64,000 bases of DNA from JAJDUF01 sp965214295 (GTDB lineage: Bacteria; Chloroflexota; UBA11872; UBA12225; JAJDUF01). The position numbers were made by a program, and so were the translations under genes. The stretch spans positions 3,348,001 to 3,412,000 of the forward strand of contig OZ243944.1 in NCBI GenBank assembly GCA_965214295.1, read 5' to 3'. The notes beneath the pieces are model-generated. The model did no database searches. It saw nothing but the letters and a program-made list of their open reading frames with translations, and was not told the origin of the DNA. Of this stretch, positions 26,860 through 34,522 are shown piece by piece (position 1 is the first letter of the stretch; the number at the start of each line of letters is the position of its first letter).

Positions 26860-27492
26860 ATGTCTATACCTAGTTTGCTCGCAATCGTGGTGGGGGTCAT
26901 TCTCTTTGGCGGCGGGCTGGTCATGCTCGCCCGCGTGGTGCGGCCTTGGCGCGGTGGCGACCAAGTATTGCTCGTGTTTTTGGCAGTGGTGATCAGTGTG
27001 CTCGGGATGGCTATTGGCTGGCTGGGTATCACCTTGGGCGCCGAAAGCACCGAGACAGTTGCCCCGCAGGTGGCGCCGACCGTATCTCAGCCTACTGCCA
27101 TTCCGCCGCAGCCGACCAACACGCCGCCGCCGACTGCTCGCCCGGAGGTCCAAGCCCCGCAGGTGACGCCGATTCCTACGCTTGTCGTCACTGCGCCGCG
27201 CCCGACCACGCCGCCAGCGGCGCCGGCGCCGGCAGCCACCGCTACTCTCAGCCCGGTTGAGTCGCTCGTAAAAAAGGCTCGCGAACTCGAGGAGCAGGCG
27301 GTCGCCGCCACCAACCCGGCCGATAAGCTGAGGCATCTCAGAGAAGCCGAGGTGATAGCGCGGTCGCTGCTGGCCAACAACCCGTGTGAATACTCGCTCC
27401 AAGAGCTTTTTATCCGCATCTGCCGCAAGCTGAGTCTGCTTGATCCGGCGGCCGCCGCGTGTGCGAACGCGCCGGCCTGTTCCTCCGGCTAA
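26860..27492 (+). CDS. Membrane-anchored protein with helical C-terminal domain, unknown function
   Basis: 210-aa protein with two hydrophobic segments at the N-terminus (about 5-26 and 36-58), a ~60-aa Pro/Thr/Ala-rich linker, and a C-terminal helical part (VKKARELEEQAVAATNPADK, then IARSLLANNPCEYSL) with four cysteines at the end that could form disulfides outside the cell. No family recognised. Codon use and frame are like the neighbours. The ribosome site is weak. It could belong with the following LiaF-like gene 90 bp downstream. Confidence 0.6.
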   Translation: MSIPSLLAIVVGVILFGGGLVMLARVVRPWRGGDQVLLVFLAVVISVLGMAIGWLGITLGAESTETVAPQVAPTVSQPTAIPPQPTNTPPPTARPEVQAPQVTPIPTLVVTAPRPTTPPAAPAPAATATLSPVESLVKKARELEEQAVAATNPADKLRHLREAEVIARSLLANNPCEYSLQELFIRICRKLSLLDPAAAACANAPACSSG

Positions 27493-27581
27493 TCATCAGC
27501 TCACTTGCCGTACCCGTCCTTCCCGTGGACCGTCCGAAACCTTGCGCCGCCCTCGGCGGTCATATCCGGTAGGAGGCTGCA

Positions 27582-27968
27582 ATGATCTTCAAGTTAGCCG
27601 GTGAAACCCGGATCGAGGGTGCCTGGGACCTCGACGATGAGACTGTCTGTGTGGGGGCGGGGGATGTCCGGCTCGATCTCTCGCAAGCGCGGATCAGCGC
27701 TCGCTATCCGCGTCTCGCGGTCTTCTGCGGTGTGGGTGATGTCCGGATCAAGCTGCCACCCGATATCCCGGTCCTGGTGAACGGCATGACCGCGCTGGGT
27801 GATCGAGAGGTGCTAGGGCGTCGTGATGAGGGCATTTTTCTGGGGGCGACTGTGCAGGATATGGCCGACACATCCCCGGACGATCCTGCGGTGCTCACGG
27901 TTACGGCCACCTGTTTGGTGGGCGATGTCGAGGTTGAGCGGCTCAGGTATGCGCCCCAGCCGACCTAA
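27582..27968 (+). CDS. LiaF-like C-terminal domain protein
   Basis: 128-aa protein resembling the C-terminal domain of LiaF/DUF2154 proteins: repeated short beta strands with VGDVRIKLPPDIPVLVNG and CLVGDVEVERL, the GDV repeat pattern typical of this beta-rich fold. LiaF in Firmicutes senses envelope stress at the membrane; this copy has no membrane helices and stands alone, so the role is open. Start ATG follows AGGAGG. Similar GDV-type repeats occur in the YvlB-like protein at 33.7 kb, suggesting an envelope-response theme (inference). Confidence 0.65.
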   Translation: MIFKLAGETRIEGAWDLDDETVCVGAGDVRLDLSQARISARYPRLAVFCGVGDVRIKLPPDIPVLVNGMTALGDREVLGRRDEGIFLGATVQDMADTSPDDPAVLTVTATCLVGDVEVERLRYAPQPT

Positions 27969-27981
27969 GCAGCCAGCGCGG

Positions 27982-28009
27982 TTGCTCTCGACTGCGGCTG
28001 GTGCTACAC
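27982..28009 (+). promoter_or_regulatory. Possible promoter of the alcohol dehydrogenase gene
   Basis: TTGCTC (27982-27987), 17 bp, TACACT (28004-28009), ending 10 nt before the ATG at 28020. If used, the mRNA would be leaderless, in line with the absence of a ribosome site. Hexamers are only partly consensus. Confidence 0.3.
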
Positions 28010-28019
28010 TCGCGGCGCT

Positions 28020-29198
28020 ATGAGCATGACATTTGCGCCCGGTGGCATTCCGCTCAGTCTCTTCCGGCTCCGTACCGAGGTGGTGTACGGGGATGGCGCC
28101 GCCGCCCAGATTGGCGAGCATTGCGTGGCTCGCGGCCGGCGGCGGCCGCTGGTGATCTCCGACCCCGGAATCGTCGCGGCCGGTCTGCTAGAGCCGGTCA
28201 CAAGCTCGTTGGCGGCTGCCGGTCTGGCGTATGAAACGTATACCGCCGTCGAGCCGGATCCGCGTGTTGCCGTGGTCGAGGCCGGTCTCCGGCAGTTCCA
28301 GGAGCAGGGCTGCGACAGCCTAATCGGCGTCGGTGGCGGTAGCTCGATGGATACGGCCAAGGCGATTGCCATTTGGTCGCGCAATCCGGGTCGGCTGCGG
28401 GACTATGAAGGGCTGGACCAGTTCGAGCAGCCCCCGGCGCCGCTGTTCTGCGCGCCCACCACGGTCGGCACGGCCAGCGAGGTGACCCAATTCCTGGTGG
28501 TTACCGATCCCGAGGCGCGGTTCAAGTTCACCATCGCGGGGCGGATGGTGCCGCCGCTGGTGGCCTTTCTGGACCCGCAGCTTGTGCTCGGCTTGCCGGC
28601 GCCGATCACGGCTGCGACGGGGATGGACGCGCTGACGCATGCTATCGAGAGCTACCTCTCGCTGCTGGCGACACCGTTGACGGAGGCGCTCGCGCTGCAT
28701 GCCATCCGCCTCGTTGGCGCTAACCTCCGGCCGGCAGTGGCCAACAGCCGGAACCGGGGGGCGATGGCGAATATGCTCGTGGCGTCGTGCCTGGCCGGGA
28801 TGGCGTTCAACGCCACGCGGCTCGGTAACGTCCACGCGATGTCGCATCCGGTAGGTGCCTTCTTCCACGTGCCGCACGGCGTTGCCAACGCGATCATTCT
28901 GCCGCACGTCATGGAGTTCAACGCGCTGGCGGTGCCGCGGAAGCTGATCGAAGTGGGGCAGGCGTTGGGTGAGCAGCTGGGGGGGCTGGGGGAAATGGCG
29001 GCCGCCCGCCGTGCCGTTGCCGGCGTTCAGCAGTTGGAGGCCGACATTGGCATTCCCCCGCGCCTGCGCGACGTAGGGGTGCGGCGGGAGGCCATCGCTG
29101 CGCTGGCGGTGGATGCCATGAAGAGCGGCAACATTCCCATCAACCCGCGACGCACCGTGCAATCCGACATCGAGGGGCTGTTCGAGCGGGCGCTGTAA
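28020..29198 (+). CDS. Iron-containing (group III) alcohol dehydrogenase
   Basis: 392-aa metal-dependent dehydrogenase. The NAD(P)-binding GVGGGSSMDTAKAIA (about 101-115) and the metal-binding region are clear: Asp in TAATGMDALTHAIESY with the His four residues on, NVHAMSHPVGAFFHVPHGVANAI with the further His ligands. Such enzymes reduce or oxidise primary alcohols, aldehydes or 1,3-propanediol; the specific substrate is unknown. The start ATG has no ribosome site, and a promoter-like pair lies directly upstream. Converges with the pafA-like gene across a dispersed hairpin. Confidence 0.9.
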   Translation: MSMTFAPGGIPLSLFRLRTEVVYGDGAAAQIGEHCVARGRRRPLVISDPGIVAAGLLEPVTSSLAAAGLAYETYTAVEPDPRVAVVEAGLRQFQEQGCDSLIGVGGGSSMDTAKAIAIWSRNPGRLRDYEGLDQFEQPPAPLFCAPTTVGTASEVTQFLVVTDPEARFKFTIAGRMVPPLVAFLDPQLVLGLPAPITAATGMDALTHAIESYLSLLATPLTEALALHAIRLVGANLRPAVANSRNRGAMANMLVASCLAGMAFNATRLGNVHAMSHPVGAFFHVPHGVANAIILPHVMEFNALAVPRKLIEVGQALGEQLGGLGEMAAARRAVAGVQQLEADIGIPPRLRDVGVRREAIAALAVDAMKSGNIPINPRRTVQSDIEGLFERAL

Positions 29199-29230
29199 GG
29201 CGTGGCGCACGACCTGGCAGGGTCTTTTCA

Positions 29231-29310
29231 TTGTCACCCTTGTCACTCTGAGCGGAGCGAAGGGTCGCTCCCACGTGGCGAGATTCTTCGCTCCGCTCAG
29301 AATGACAGGT
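29231..29310. repeat. CTGAGCGGAGCGAAG dispersed hairpin
   Basis: CTGAGCGGAGCGAAG at 29248-29262 pairs perfectly with 29286-29300. It lies between convergent genes. Near-identical copies occur at 37768-37820 and, diverged, near 14952-15077. There is no T-run, so it is not a classical terminator. Confidence 0.85.
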
Positions 29311-29338
29311 TTGGGGGGTTGGGGGTAGGTGCGCTCAT

Positions 29339-30913
29339 CTACTTGCGGAGCAGACCGGGGATGGTCCGGGCGAACTGCTCGGCGCGTTCCAGGTGCGTAT
29401 CGAAGGGGTCGGGTAGCTCCAGCACGTGGTTATGGACGGTCACGGCGCCCCAATCCACCAGATAGGGGATGAGGTGCCAGGTGCCGGTGTCGCGGACATC
29501 CTGCCAGTCTTCCACGTAGCTGTAGATGAAGAACGGCTCGTCGCCCCACAGCGCGCGCTCTCCGAGCCGGCGGGAGAGCAAGTCCCAGGGGATGGTGGCG
29601 TCGGCGCGGGCATCGGCGAGCGCCCGGATGACCCGGCCGCGGCCGACGGCGCGTGTAGTGGGTGGTGGGTCCGTCACGGCGCGTTCGATCCGCTGCTCGT
29701 CTACCAGCGTGCTTACCCGGTCGCGTTTGCGGAGCGACTCGTAGAGGCTGGTCCGTGGCTCGATGTGATGGTAGGCGAGATCAACCTTGATGAGCTGAGG
29801 GTCCGCCCAGCCCTGCGGCGATTGATCCGCAAAGGCGTTGAGCTGGTGCCACTTGGTCACCCAATCGAGATAGCCGTCGAGCCGGAGCGGATCAAGCTCC
29901 AGGCCGTTCGTTACCTGTGCCCAGTTACGGAGCACCCAATCGGTATCCGGGTCGCGGCCGAGGAAGTGGCGGGTGGCCTCGTGGAGATAGAGGCGCTGCA
30001 CGTCGACGGCCGGCATCGTGCCGCGGTCGATGAAGCGGGCGGTCCATCCCCCGCGCGTGTTGCGCGAAATGTCCTTGAGTGCCTGAACCGGATTCTCCAG
30101 CTCCAGCTCGGGGGTCCAGCCCAGCTCAAGCAGCTGTGCGACGAGGGCGGTCGTCCCGATCTTCAGCGCCGTCGTGTACTCCGACCGATTGGCGTCGCCG
30201 ATGATAATGTGTAGCCGCCGGTAGAGGCCGCCGGCCAGCGGCTCGTCGCGCAGATTGAGAATTGGTCGTCCGCCGAACCGGACGCGATGGCTCACGTCAA
30301 CGGAGACGAAGGCGGCGCGTTGGGAGAGATGGTAGGGCGGGTCCGTTGTCTCGCTGTCGCGGTTGCGAACGGTGGGGCGGACGGGCCCGCGCCGTCGGGA
30401 TGGTGGCAGGTGTGGGGCAGTAGTGTCCCGCCCGGGCACGACCATGCCGGCACCGGCGAAAATCTGCCGAGTGACGAGGAAGGGGAGCAAGCCTTCGACC
30501 ATGTCCCGGCTGCGGGGGCTGACCCGCAGGCAGTAGTTCTCGTGATAGCCGAAGGTGTGACCGAAGTGGTCGGTATTGTTCTTGATGAAAAACACGGCGC
30601 CTTGCTGGTCGAGCCGGGCCACGGCGCCGCTGAGAATACGGTCGCCTGCCACCTCGGCAGCGATCAGGTCTTCGAGGGTCCGGCATTCCGGTGAGGCGTA
30701 TTCGAGGTGCCCGGAGTCCAGGTACAGACGACCGCCGTTGTAGAGGAAGCCCCCATTGCCCGGGATTTCGCCCCATTCCCGCGGCGCCGGCTCAATGACG
30801 CCGTACAGGCGATTGCCGAAGACGCCGTCCTTGGTGCGGATGGCGGCTTCGGCCGGGGTCCACCGCCCGGCGCAGGCATATTCGATCTCCGTGCCGAAAA
30901 GCGCGTTTTCCAT
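29339..30913 (-). CDS. pafA: PafA-like Pup ligase
   Basis: 524-aa member of the PafA/Dop carboxylate-amine ligase family. The ATP/Mg and catalytic motifs are visible: GTEIEY (Glu9), NGGRLYLDSGHLEYASPEC with the catalytic-type Asp66 (HLEY replaces the usual HPEY), FIKNNTDHFGHTFGYHENY, LSQRAAF and the IIIGDANRSEYTTALKIGTTALV block. It lacks the Dop loop and its C-terminus (VDWGAVTVHNHVLELPDPF) resembles PafA, hence the call as ligase that links Pup to target lysines. A ~30-aa insert follows GAGMV. Last gene of dop-pup-pafA, 165 bp after pup. No proteasome gene is nearby. Confidence 0.8.
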   Translation of the reverse strand: MENALFGTEIEYACAGRWTPAEAAIRTKDGVFGNRLYGVIEPAPREWGEIPGNGGFLYNGGRLYLDSGHLEYASPECRTLEDLIAAEVAGDRILSGAVARLDQQGAVFFIKNNTDHFGHTFGYHENYCLRVSPRSRDMVEGLLPFLVTRQIFAGAGMVVPGRDTTAPHLPPSRRRGPVRPTVRNRDSETTDPPYHLSQRAAFVSVDVSHRVRFGGRPILNLRDEPLAGGLYRRLHIIIGDANRSEYTTALKIGTTALVAQLLELGWTPELELENPVQALKDISRNTRGGWTARFIDRGTMPAVDVQRLYLHEATRHFLGRDPDTDWVLRNWAQVTNGLELDPLRLDGYLDWVTKWHQLNAFADQSPQGWADPQLIKVDLAYHHIEPRTSLYESLRKRDRVSTLVDEQRIERAVTDPPPTTRAVGRGRVIRALADARADATIPWDLLSRRLGERALWGDEPFFIYSYVEDWQDVRDTGTWHLIPYLVDWGAVTVHNHVLELPDPFDTHLERAEQFARTIPGLLRK

Positions 30914-31078
30914 CTGCTCTGCCCTTGCACTGGCGCTCTTGCCACTGCATCACGGCTCGATGCGCGAGTGGGATAGGTCGCGGTTGCGCGCCGCTGGCCA
31001 ACCAGCGGGGCACCTCTGCCTCGCGCCCGTACTATTTTATGTCAATCTATCTGGCGCCCTAGAGTCGCGCCGCGGGTG

Positions 31079-31306
31079 TTACTCGCCGCCCGGCTGCGGT
31101 GTCGGATCGGGGATCTCACGCACGATCCGCCTGATCTCCTCGTCCAGGTCCGTCTCGCCATCCTCGCTGCCGCCGTCGCCATCGGGATTGTCAATGCGGG
31201 TCGGCGTTTCCGTTGGCGTTTCCACCGGCTTGACGGGGGCGTCAATCTCCGCCGACGGTGGTGGCAGGATGTGGTCGAGAATTGCGGTGGCCGCTACACG
31301 TGTCAT
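31079..31306 (-). CDS. pup: Pup-like (prokaryotic ubiquitin-like/UBact-type) protein modifier
   Basis: 75-aa acidic, mostly disordered protein ending in PQPGGE. The C-terminal Gly-Gly-Glu is the end that PafA activates; because it is already Glu, no deamidation by Dop is required. A charged helix-like stretch (DLDEEIRRIVREIPDP) precedes the tail, as in Pup. Unlike actinobacterial Pup (about 64 aa with a long helix up to GGQ/GGE) the last ten residues are proline-rich, closer to what is described for UBact-type tags. ATG at 31306 overlaps the dop stop as ATGA, with GGGAGG upstream, so dop and pup are translationally coupled. The call rests on tail plus context. Confidence 0.82.
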   Translation of the reverse strand: MTRVAATAILDHILPPPSAEIDAPVKPVETPTETPTRIDNPDGDGGSEDGETDLDEEIRRIVREIPDPTPQPGGE

Positions 31307-32895
31307 TGGTTTCCTCCCGACTTCAGGGTGGTCAGCAAGGCGTCGAGACTGTCTGCTCCGCGTGTAAGCTCTTCGAGGTGGGTCGTTGCGGCCCCCCATA
31401 CTTCGTCCAAGTGTAGTACCACTTCGCGTCCATTGACGCCGAACGTAACGGAGTCCCATTCGAGGCGACGGATCTGGTCACCGAACTTGCGGAGACACAG
31501 AGCGCGCACGGCGGCGCGGGTGCCCGCGGGTGGCTGGGTGCGCGCGCGGGTTATGGCCGGCTCGTCGACGTACCGGCGCAGCGCACCCCGCTTGCTCAGG
31601 GTAGCAAAGAGACTGATTTCCGGGTTGACCAGGTGGTAGGCGAGGTCGAGACGGCGCAAGGCCGGGCTGCTCCAGTCGTGGCCTTGTGCCTGGCGAATGC
31701 CCTCGAACAGCACCCATTTCGCTACCCAATCGAGCCGGTCGCGTAGCTGCTGCGGATTGGATGCGAGCAAGTCCAGCACGGTGGCCCACTCGCGGAGCAC
31801 CCAGTCCGTTTCCGGGTCGCGGCCGGCGAACTCGCGGCGGGCCGCCGCGTGAAACTCGCGCTGAACGGCCAGGGCCGTGGTCGGCGGGCCGGCACGGGTG
31901 GGCAGCGGCGCGCTGAGGGTGAGGTCGTGGGAGACGGTTCGCAGCGCCTGGACCGGCGCGGCAAGCTCTACCGACGGAATCCAGCCAAGCTCCCCCAAGT
32001 CCAGCGTGAGGGCGGTGGCGCCGACTTTGAGCGCGGTGGCGTACTCGGAGCGGTTGGCATCGCCGATGATGATGTGGAGCCGGCGATACTGCTTGCGGTC
32101 CGCGTGCGGCTCGTCGCGGGTGTTCAGGATGGGGCGCTGCGCCGTCGTATTAATGCCGACAACCTGCTCGAAGAAATCGGCCCGCTGGCTCAACTGAAAG
32201 GCCGGTGCCGGCGTCGCGGCGTTGCCGGCGCCGGCCACCACCGCACCCCACCTGGCCCTATCCGTGTGGCGGTGGCCGGCGTGCCCTTCGATGCCGACCT
32301 TCCCGGCACCGGCATATACCTGCCGCGTCACCAGGAAGGGCACCAGCAGCTGCACTAGCGCCGGGAAAGGCCAGGCGCGGGCGACGAGGTAGTTCTCGTG
32401 TGTGCCGAAGGACCGGCCGTGATAGTCGGTGTTGTTCTTGACCAGCCGGACGCGCGCGCTACCGCCGCGCTCGCGGCGTAACACCTCGTTACGGGCCTGT
32501 TCGGCTCGATGGAGCACCAGCTCGCCAGCGCGGTCCTGAGCAACGAGATCGGCGAGGGTGGCGCAGGCGTCGGTGCAGTATTCGGGGTGATTGTGGTCGT
32601 TGTAGAACCGCGCCCCGTTGGTCAGGACGGTATTTGCCAGCAACTCATCGCGAGTGAGCCGCTGGCTCAACTCGGTCGTGCTCTGGAGATCGTGGGGATC
32701 GTGGGCGAGCTGGGCGACTCGCATCCCGCGCAGGTCCAAGCGCGGGTCCTCGCGCCGGTAGTCCCAGCCGCGCAGGACGCCATCGAGGGGCGCGCCGCGG
32801 ACGATTGCCGAGGCCTCGTAGGCAAAATCCACCGGCCCGGCAAAGCCTTCGCAGTTGATCCCGTACTCGGTCTCGATGCCGACAGGACGGTTCAT
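31303..32895 (-). CDS. dop: Dop-like depupylase/deamidase
   Basis: 530-aa paralogue of PafA. It has GIETEYG (Glu8), the Dop-specific N-terminal loop region (GWDYRREDPRLDLRGM, about 43-58), NGARFYNDHNHPEYC with Asp100, LVKNNTDYHGRSFGTHENYL, FQLSQRADF and NTRDEPHADRKQYRRLHIIIGDANRSEYATALK. Together these fit Dop rather than the ligase. Since the Pup tail is already GGE, the main job would be removing Pup from substrates. Residues 206-222 (AGHRHTDRARWGAVVAG) are encoded by a 51-bp palindromic element inserted exactly on codon boundaries in the loop after GAGKV. First gene of the operon; no clear ribosome site. Confidence 0.87.
   Translation of the reverse strand: MNRPVGIETEYGINCEGFAGPVDFAYEASAIVRGAPLDGVLRGWDYRREDPRLDLRGMRVAQLAHDPHDLQSTTELSQRLTRDELLANTVLTNGARFYNDHNHPEYCTDACATLADLVAQDRAGELVLHRAEQARNEVLRRERGGSARVRLVKNNTDYHGRSFGTHENYLVARAWPFPALVQLLVPFLVTRQVYAGAGKVGIEGHAGHRHTDRARWGAVVAGAGNAATPAPAFQLSQRADFFEQVVGINTTAQRPILNTRDEPHADRKQYRRLHIIIGDANRSEYATALKVGATALTLDLGELGWIPSVELAAPVQALRTVSHDLTLSAPLPTRAGPPTTALAVQREFHAAARREFAGRDPETDWVLREWATVLDLLASNPQQLRDRLDWVAKWVLFEGIRQAQGHDWSSPALRRLDLAYHLVNPEISLFATLSKRGALRRYVDEPAITRARTQPPAGTRAAVRALCLRKFGDQIRRLEWDSVTFGVNGREVVLHLDEVWGAATTHLEELTRGADSLDALLTTLKSGGNQ
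32230..32280. repeat. 51-bp palindromic element inside dop
   Basis: Arms GCCGGCCACCACCGCAC (32230-32246) and 32264-32280 (15 of 17 pair), loop of 17 nt reading GGATAGGGCCAGGTGGG on the coding strand. Same loop family as the elements at 33572, 38990 and 60322. Its length is 17 codons. Confidence 0.85.
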
Positions 32896-33087
32896 CTGGG
32901 CGTGGTCTACCTTTCCCGGTCGTTGTCGCTCCGGAGCGCCCCCTCCAGCCTAAGCAACCAACCGGCTGCTGGCTCTGCATCCATTCTAGCACCGACCGGC
33001 GCTGTCTCGGTCAGATCTTCGCCGTGTCATTGTGCTCGTCGTACGCACCGCGCATGGTGGCCCATACACATCCGGCATGTCGCTTGC

Positions 33088-33116
33088 TTGACAAATGCTC
33101 GTTGAGAATCTATGAT
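33088..33116 (+). promoter_or_regulatory. Consensus sigma-70 type promoter of the DUF2089 operon
   Basis: TTGACA (33088-33093), 17-bp spacer, TATGAT (33111-33116). This is the best promoter in the window and lies 59 nt before the ATG of the DUF2089 gene, in an AT-richer stretch between divergent dop and DUF2089 genes. Confidence 0.75.
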
Positions 33117-33174
33117 TTTGATGAGGGGATGAAGATTTCTCATATTCGAGCGGAAGATATTGAAGGAGTCGCCG

Positions 33175-33573
33175 ATGAGTGAGATTCTCGGGCAGTGCCC
33201 GGTCTGCACCGGGGAGCTGGTCGTGATCCGCGAGGAGTGTACCCACTGTGGTACCGCGCTCGAAGGGCGGTTCACGCTGCCGCGCCTGCTGCGCCTGGCA
33301 CCGGAGCAGCTGCGCTTTGTCGAGCTGTTCGTGCGGTGTCGGGGCGTCATCCGTGACATGGAGCAGGAGCTGGGTGTGTCCTATCCGACGGTGCGCTCAC
33401 GACTCGACGACGTGATCAATAGTCTGGGGCTGGCTGCGGTGGATGAGAGCATCGCGGCCGAGCAGGCGGCCGAACGGCCGGTTTCGCCGGCAACACGGCG
33501 GGCGGTGCTCGATGACCTCGCAGGAGGTGGGATCAGCGTAGACGAGGCGGTGCAAAAGCTCCGTGGGCAGTGA
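33175..33573 (+). CDS. DUF2089 family zinc-ribbon/HTH protein
   Basis: 132-aa DUF2089 protein. The N-terminal zinc ribbon has Cys8/Cys11 (CPVC) and Cys22/Cys25 (CTHC). The following region (RLAPEQLRFVELFVRCRGVI, then LGVSYPTVRSRLDDVI) is a helix-turn-helix, so the protein is probably a small DNA-binding regulator. In Firmicutes this family sits next to yvlB-like genes, exactly as here, and the C-terminal part (LDDLAGGGISVDEAVQKLR) resembles the short YvlB/SHOCT-like helix pair. ATG at 33175 has AAGGAG upstream. A consensus promoter lies before it. Confidence 0.88.
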   Translation: MSEILGQCPVCTGELVVIREECTHCGTALEGRFTLPRLLRLAPEQLRFVELFVRCRGVIRDMEQELGVSYPTVRSRLDDVINSLGLAAVDESIAAEQAAERPVSPATRRAVLDDLAGGGISVDEAVQKLRGQ

Positions 33574-33624
33574 CGGGCCACAGCCGCACGGATGGGGCCA
33601 GGGGTAGTGTGGCTCTGGCCCGTC
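33572..33624. repeat. Palindromic element between DUF2089 and YvlB-like genes
   Basis: Arms GACGGGCCACAGCCGCAC (33572-33589) and 33607-33624, 16 of 18 pairing; loop GGATGGGGCCAGGGGTA. It begins at the DUF2089 stop codon and lies within the presumed transcript. Confidence 0.85.
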
Positions 33625-33684
33625 GGGGGTGTGCGGCAGGATGAGTAGCTATCGTGAATAACGGGAGAGGAGAAGGAGCACAGC

Positions 33685-34485
33685 ATGTTCGAGCAAGAAG
33701 TACCCGCAGAGGGCAAGCTGGAGATCAACGTCTTGGGGTGTCGGGGTGATATCGAGGTGCTGGGCCACGATGCGCCGACGGTGCGCGTGGAGGCCCAAGA
33801 CCCGCAGACCGAATATCACGTCCGCGAGGAAGGCCACCGTTTTATCGTGGAGGCGTCGGGGCCACTTCGCATTGACGTGCCGCGGGCAGTGCAACTGGCC
33901 GTGGTCGCCGGCCCCCACAAAGTCAGTGTCCACAACATGGAAGGCGGGTTCACCGTGAGGTCGGCCGGCGACGAGCAAGTGCTGGAGACGGCCACCGTGT
34001 TTGCGCGTGAGTTCTCGGATGTCGGCCGGCGATTGGGTGCCGACTTCGGGCGACTGGGCCGCGATATCGGCGAGCAGTTCGGACGCACGTTCGGCGCTTG
34101 GGGACGCGGTGACTTCGGGGACCAATCCGGTAGTCGTCCACGACGTCACGGGCGGCGGCGTGGTGCCAGCATAGGCGTGGAGGCCTTCATCCGCCGGGCG
34201 GAGGAGGGCGCCGAGCGGTTTGCGCGCGCTGCCGAAGAACGCGCCGAGCGGTTCGCACAGCGCACCGAGGAGCGGATGCAGCAAGCGAGGCAACGGGCCG
34301 AGGGGCACCGGCGTCGTGCTGCGGGAGAGGCGAGAGCCGACGCCGGGGAGGCGACCGCTGCGGAGGGGGCGGCTGAGGCGGCTGTGACTGCTGCCGAGGA
34401 GCGCCGGGCCGTCTTGACTATGCTGCAGGAGGGGAAGATCGGCGCCGAGCAGGCCGAGGAGCTACTCCAGGCGCTCAAGCACTAG
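33685..34485 (+). CDS. YvlB/LiaX-like envelope-response protein
   Basis: 266-aa protein. The N-terminal ~95 residues are beta-rich with a DUF4097-like repeat pattern (LEINVLGCRGDIEVLGHDAPTV). The middle is a long Arg/Glu/Ala-rich helix with heptad-like repeats (FARAAEERAERFAQRTEERM), probably coiled coil. The last 25 residues (RRAVLTMLQEGKIGAEQAEELLQAL) match the short helical motif found in YvlB/LiaX N-termini. Family members respond to cell-envelope stress and antimicrobial peptides in Firmicutes. AAGGAG precedes the ATG. Second gene of the operon with DUF2089. Confidence 0.72.
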   Translation: MFEQEVPAEGKLEINVLGCRGDIEVLGHDAPTVRVEAQDPQTEYHVREEGHRFIVEASGPLRIDVPRAVQLAVVAGPHKVSVHNMEGGFTVRSAGDEQVLETATVFAREFSDVGRRLGADFGRLGRDIGEQFGRTFGAWGRGDFGDQSGSRPRRHGRRRGASIGVEAFIRRAEEGAERFARAAEERAERFAQRTEERMQQARQRAEGHRRRAAGEARADAGEATAAEGAAEAAVTAAEERRAVLTMLQEGKIGAEQAEELLQALKH

Positions 34486-34522
34486 CGTGGGGAGAGGTAG
34501 TTGGCAGCACGCCGGCGGCCGC

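Noticed and set aside
28320..29246. 308-codon minus-strand open frame
   Set aside because: Antisense shadow of the iron-containing alcohol dehydrogenase; composition is His/Arg-rich nonsense.
29248..29300. CTGAGCGGAGCGAAG hairpin considered as a terminator
   Set aside because: It lacks a T-run and recurs in places not linked to gene ends, so it is listed as a dispersed repeat.
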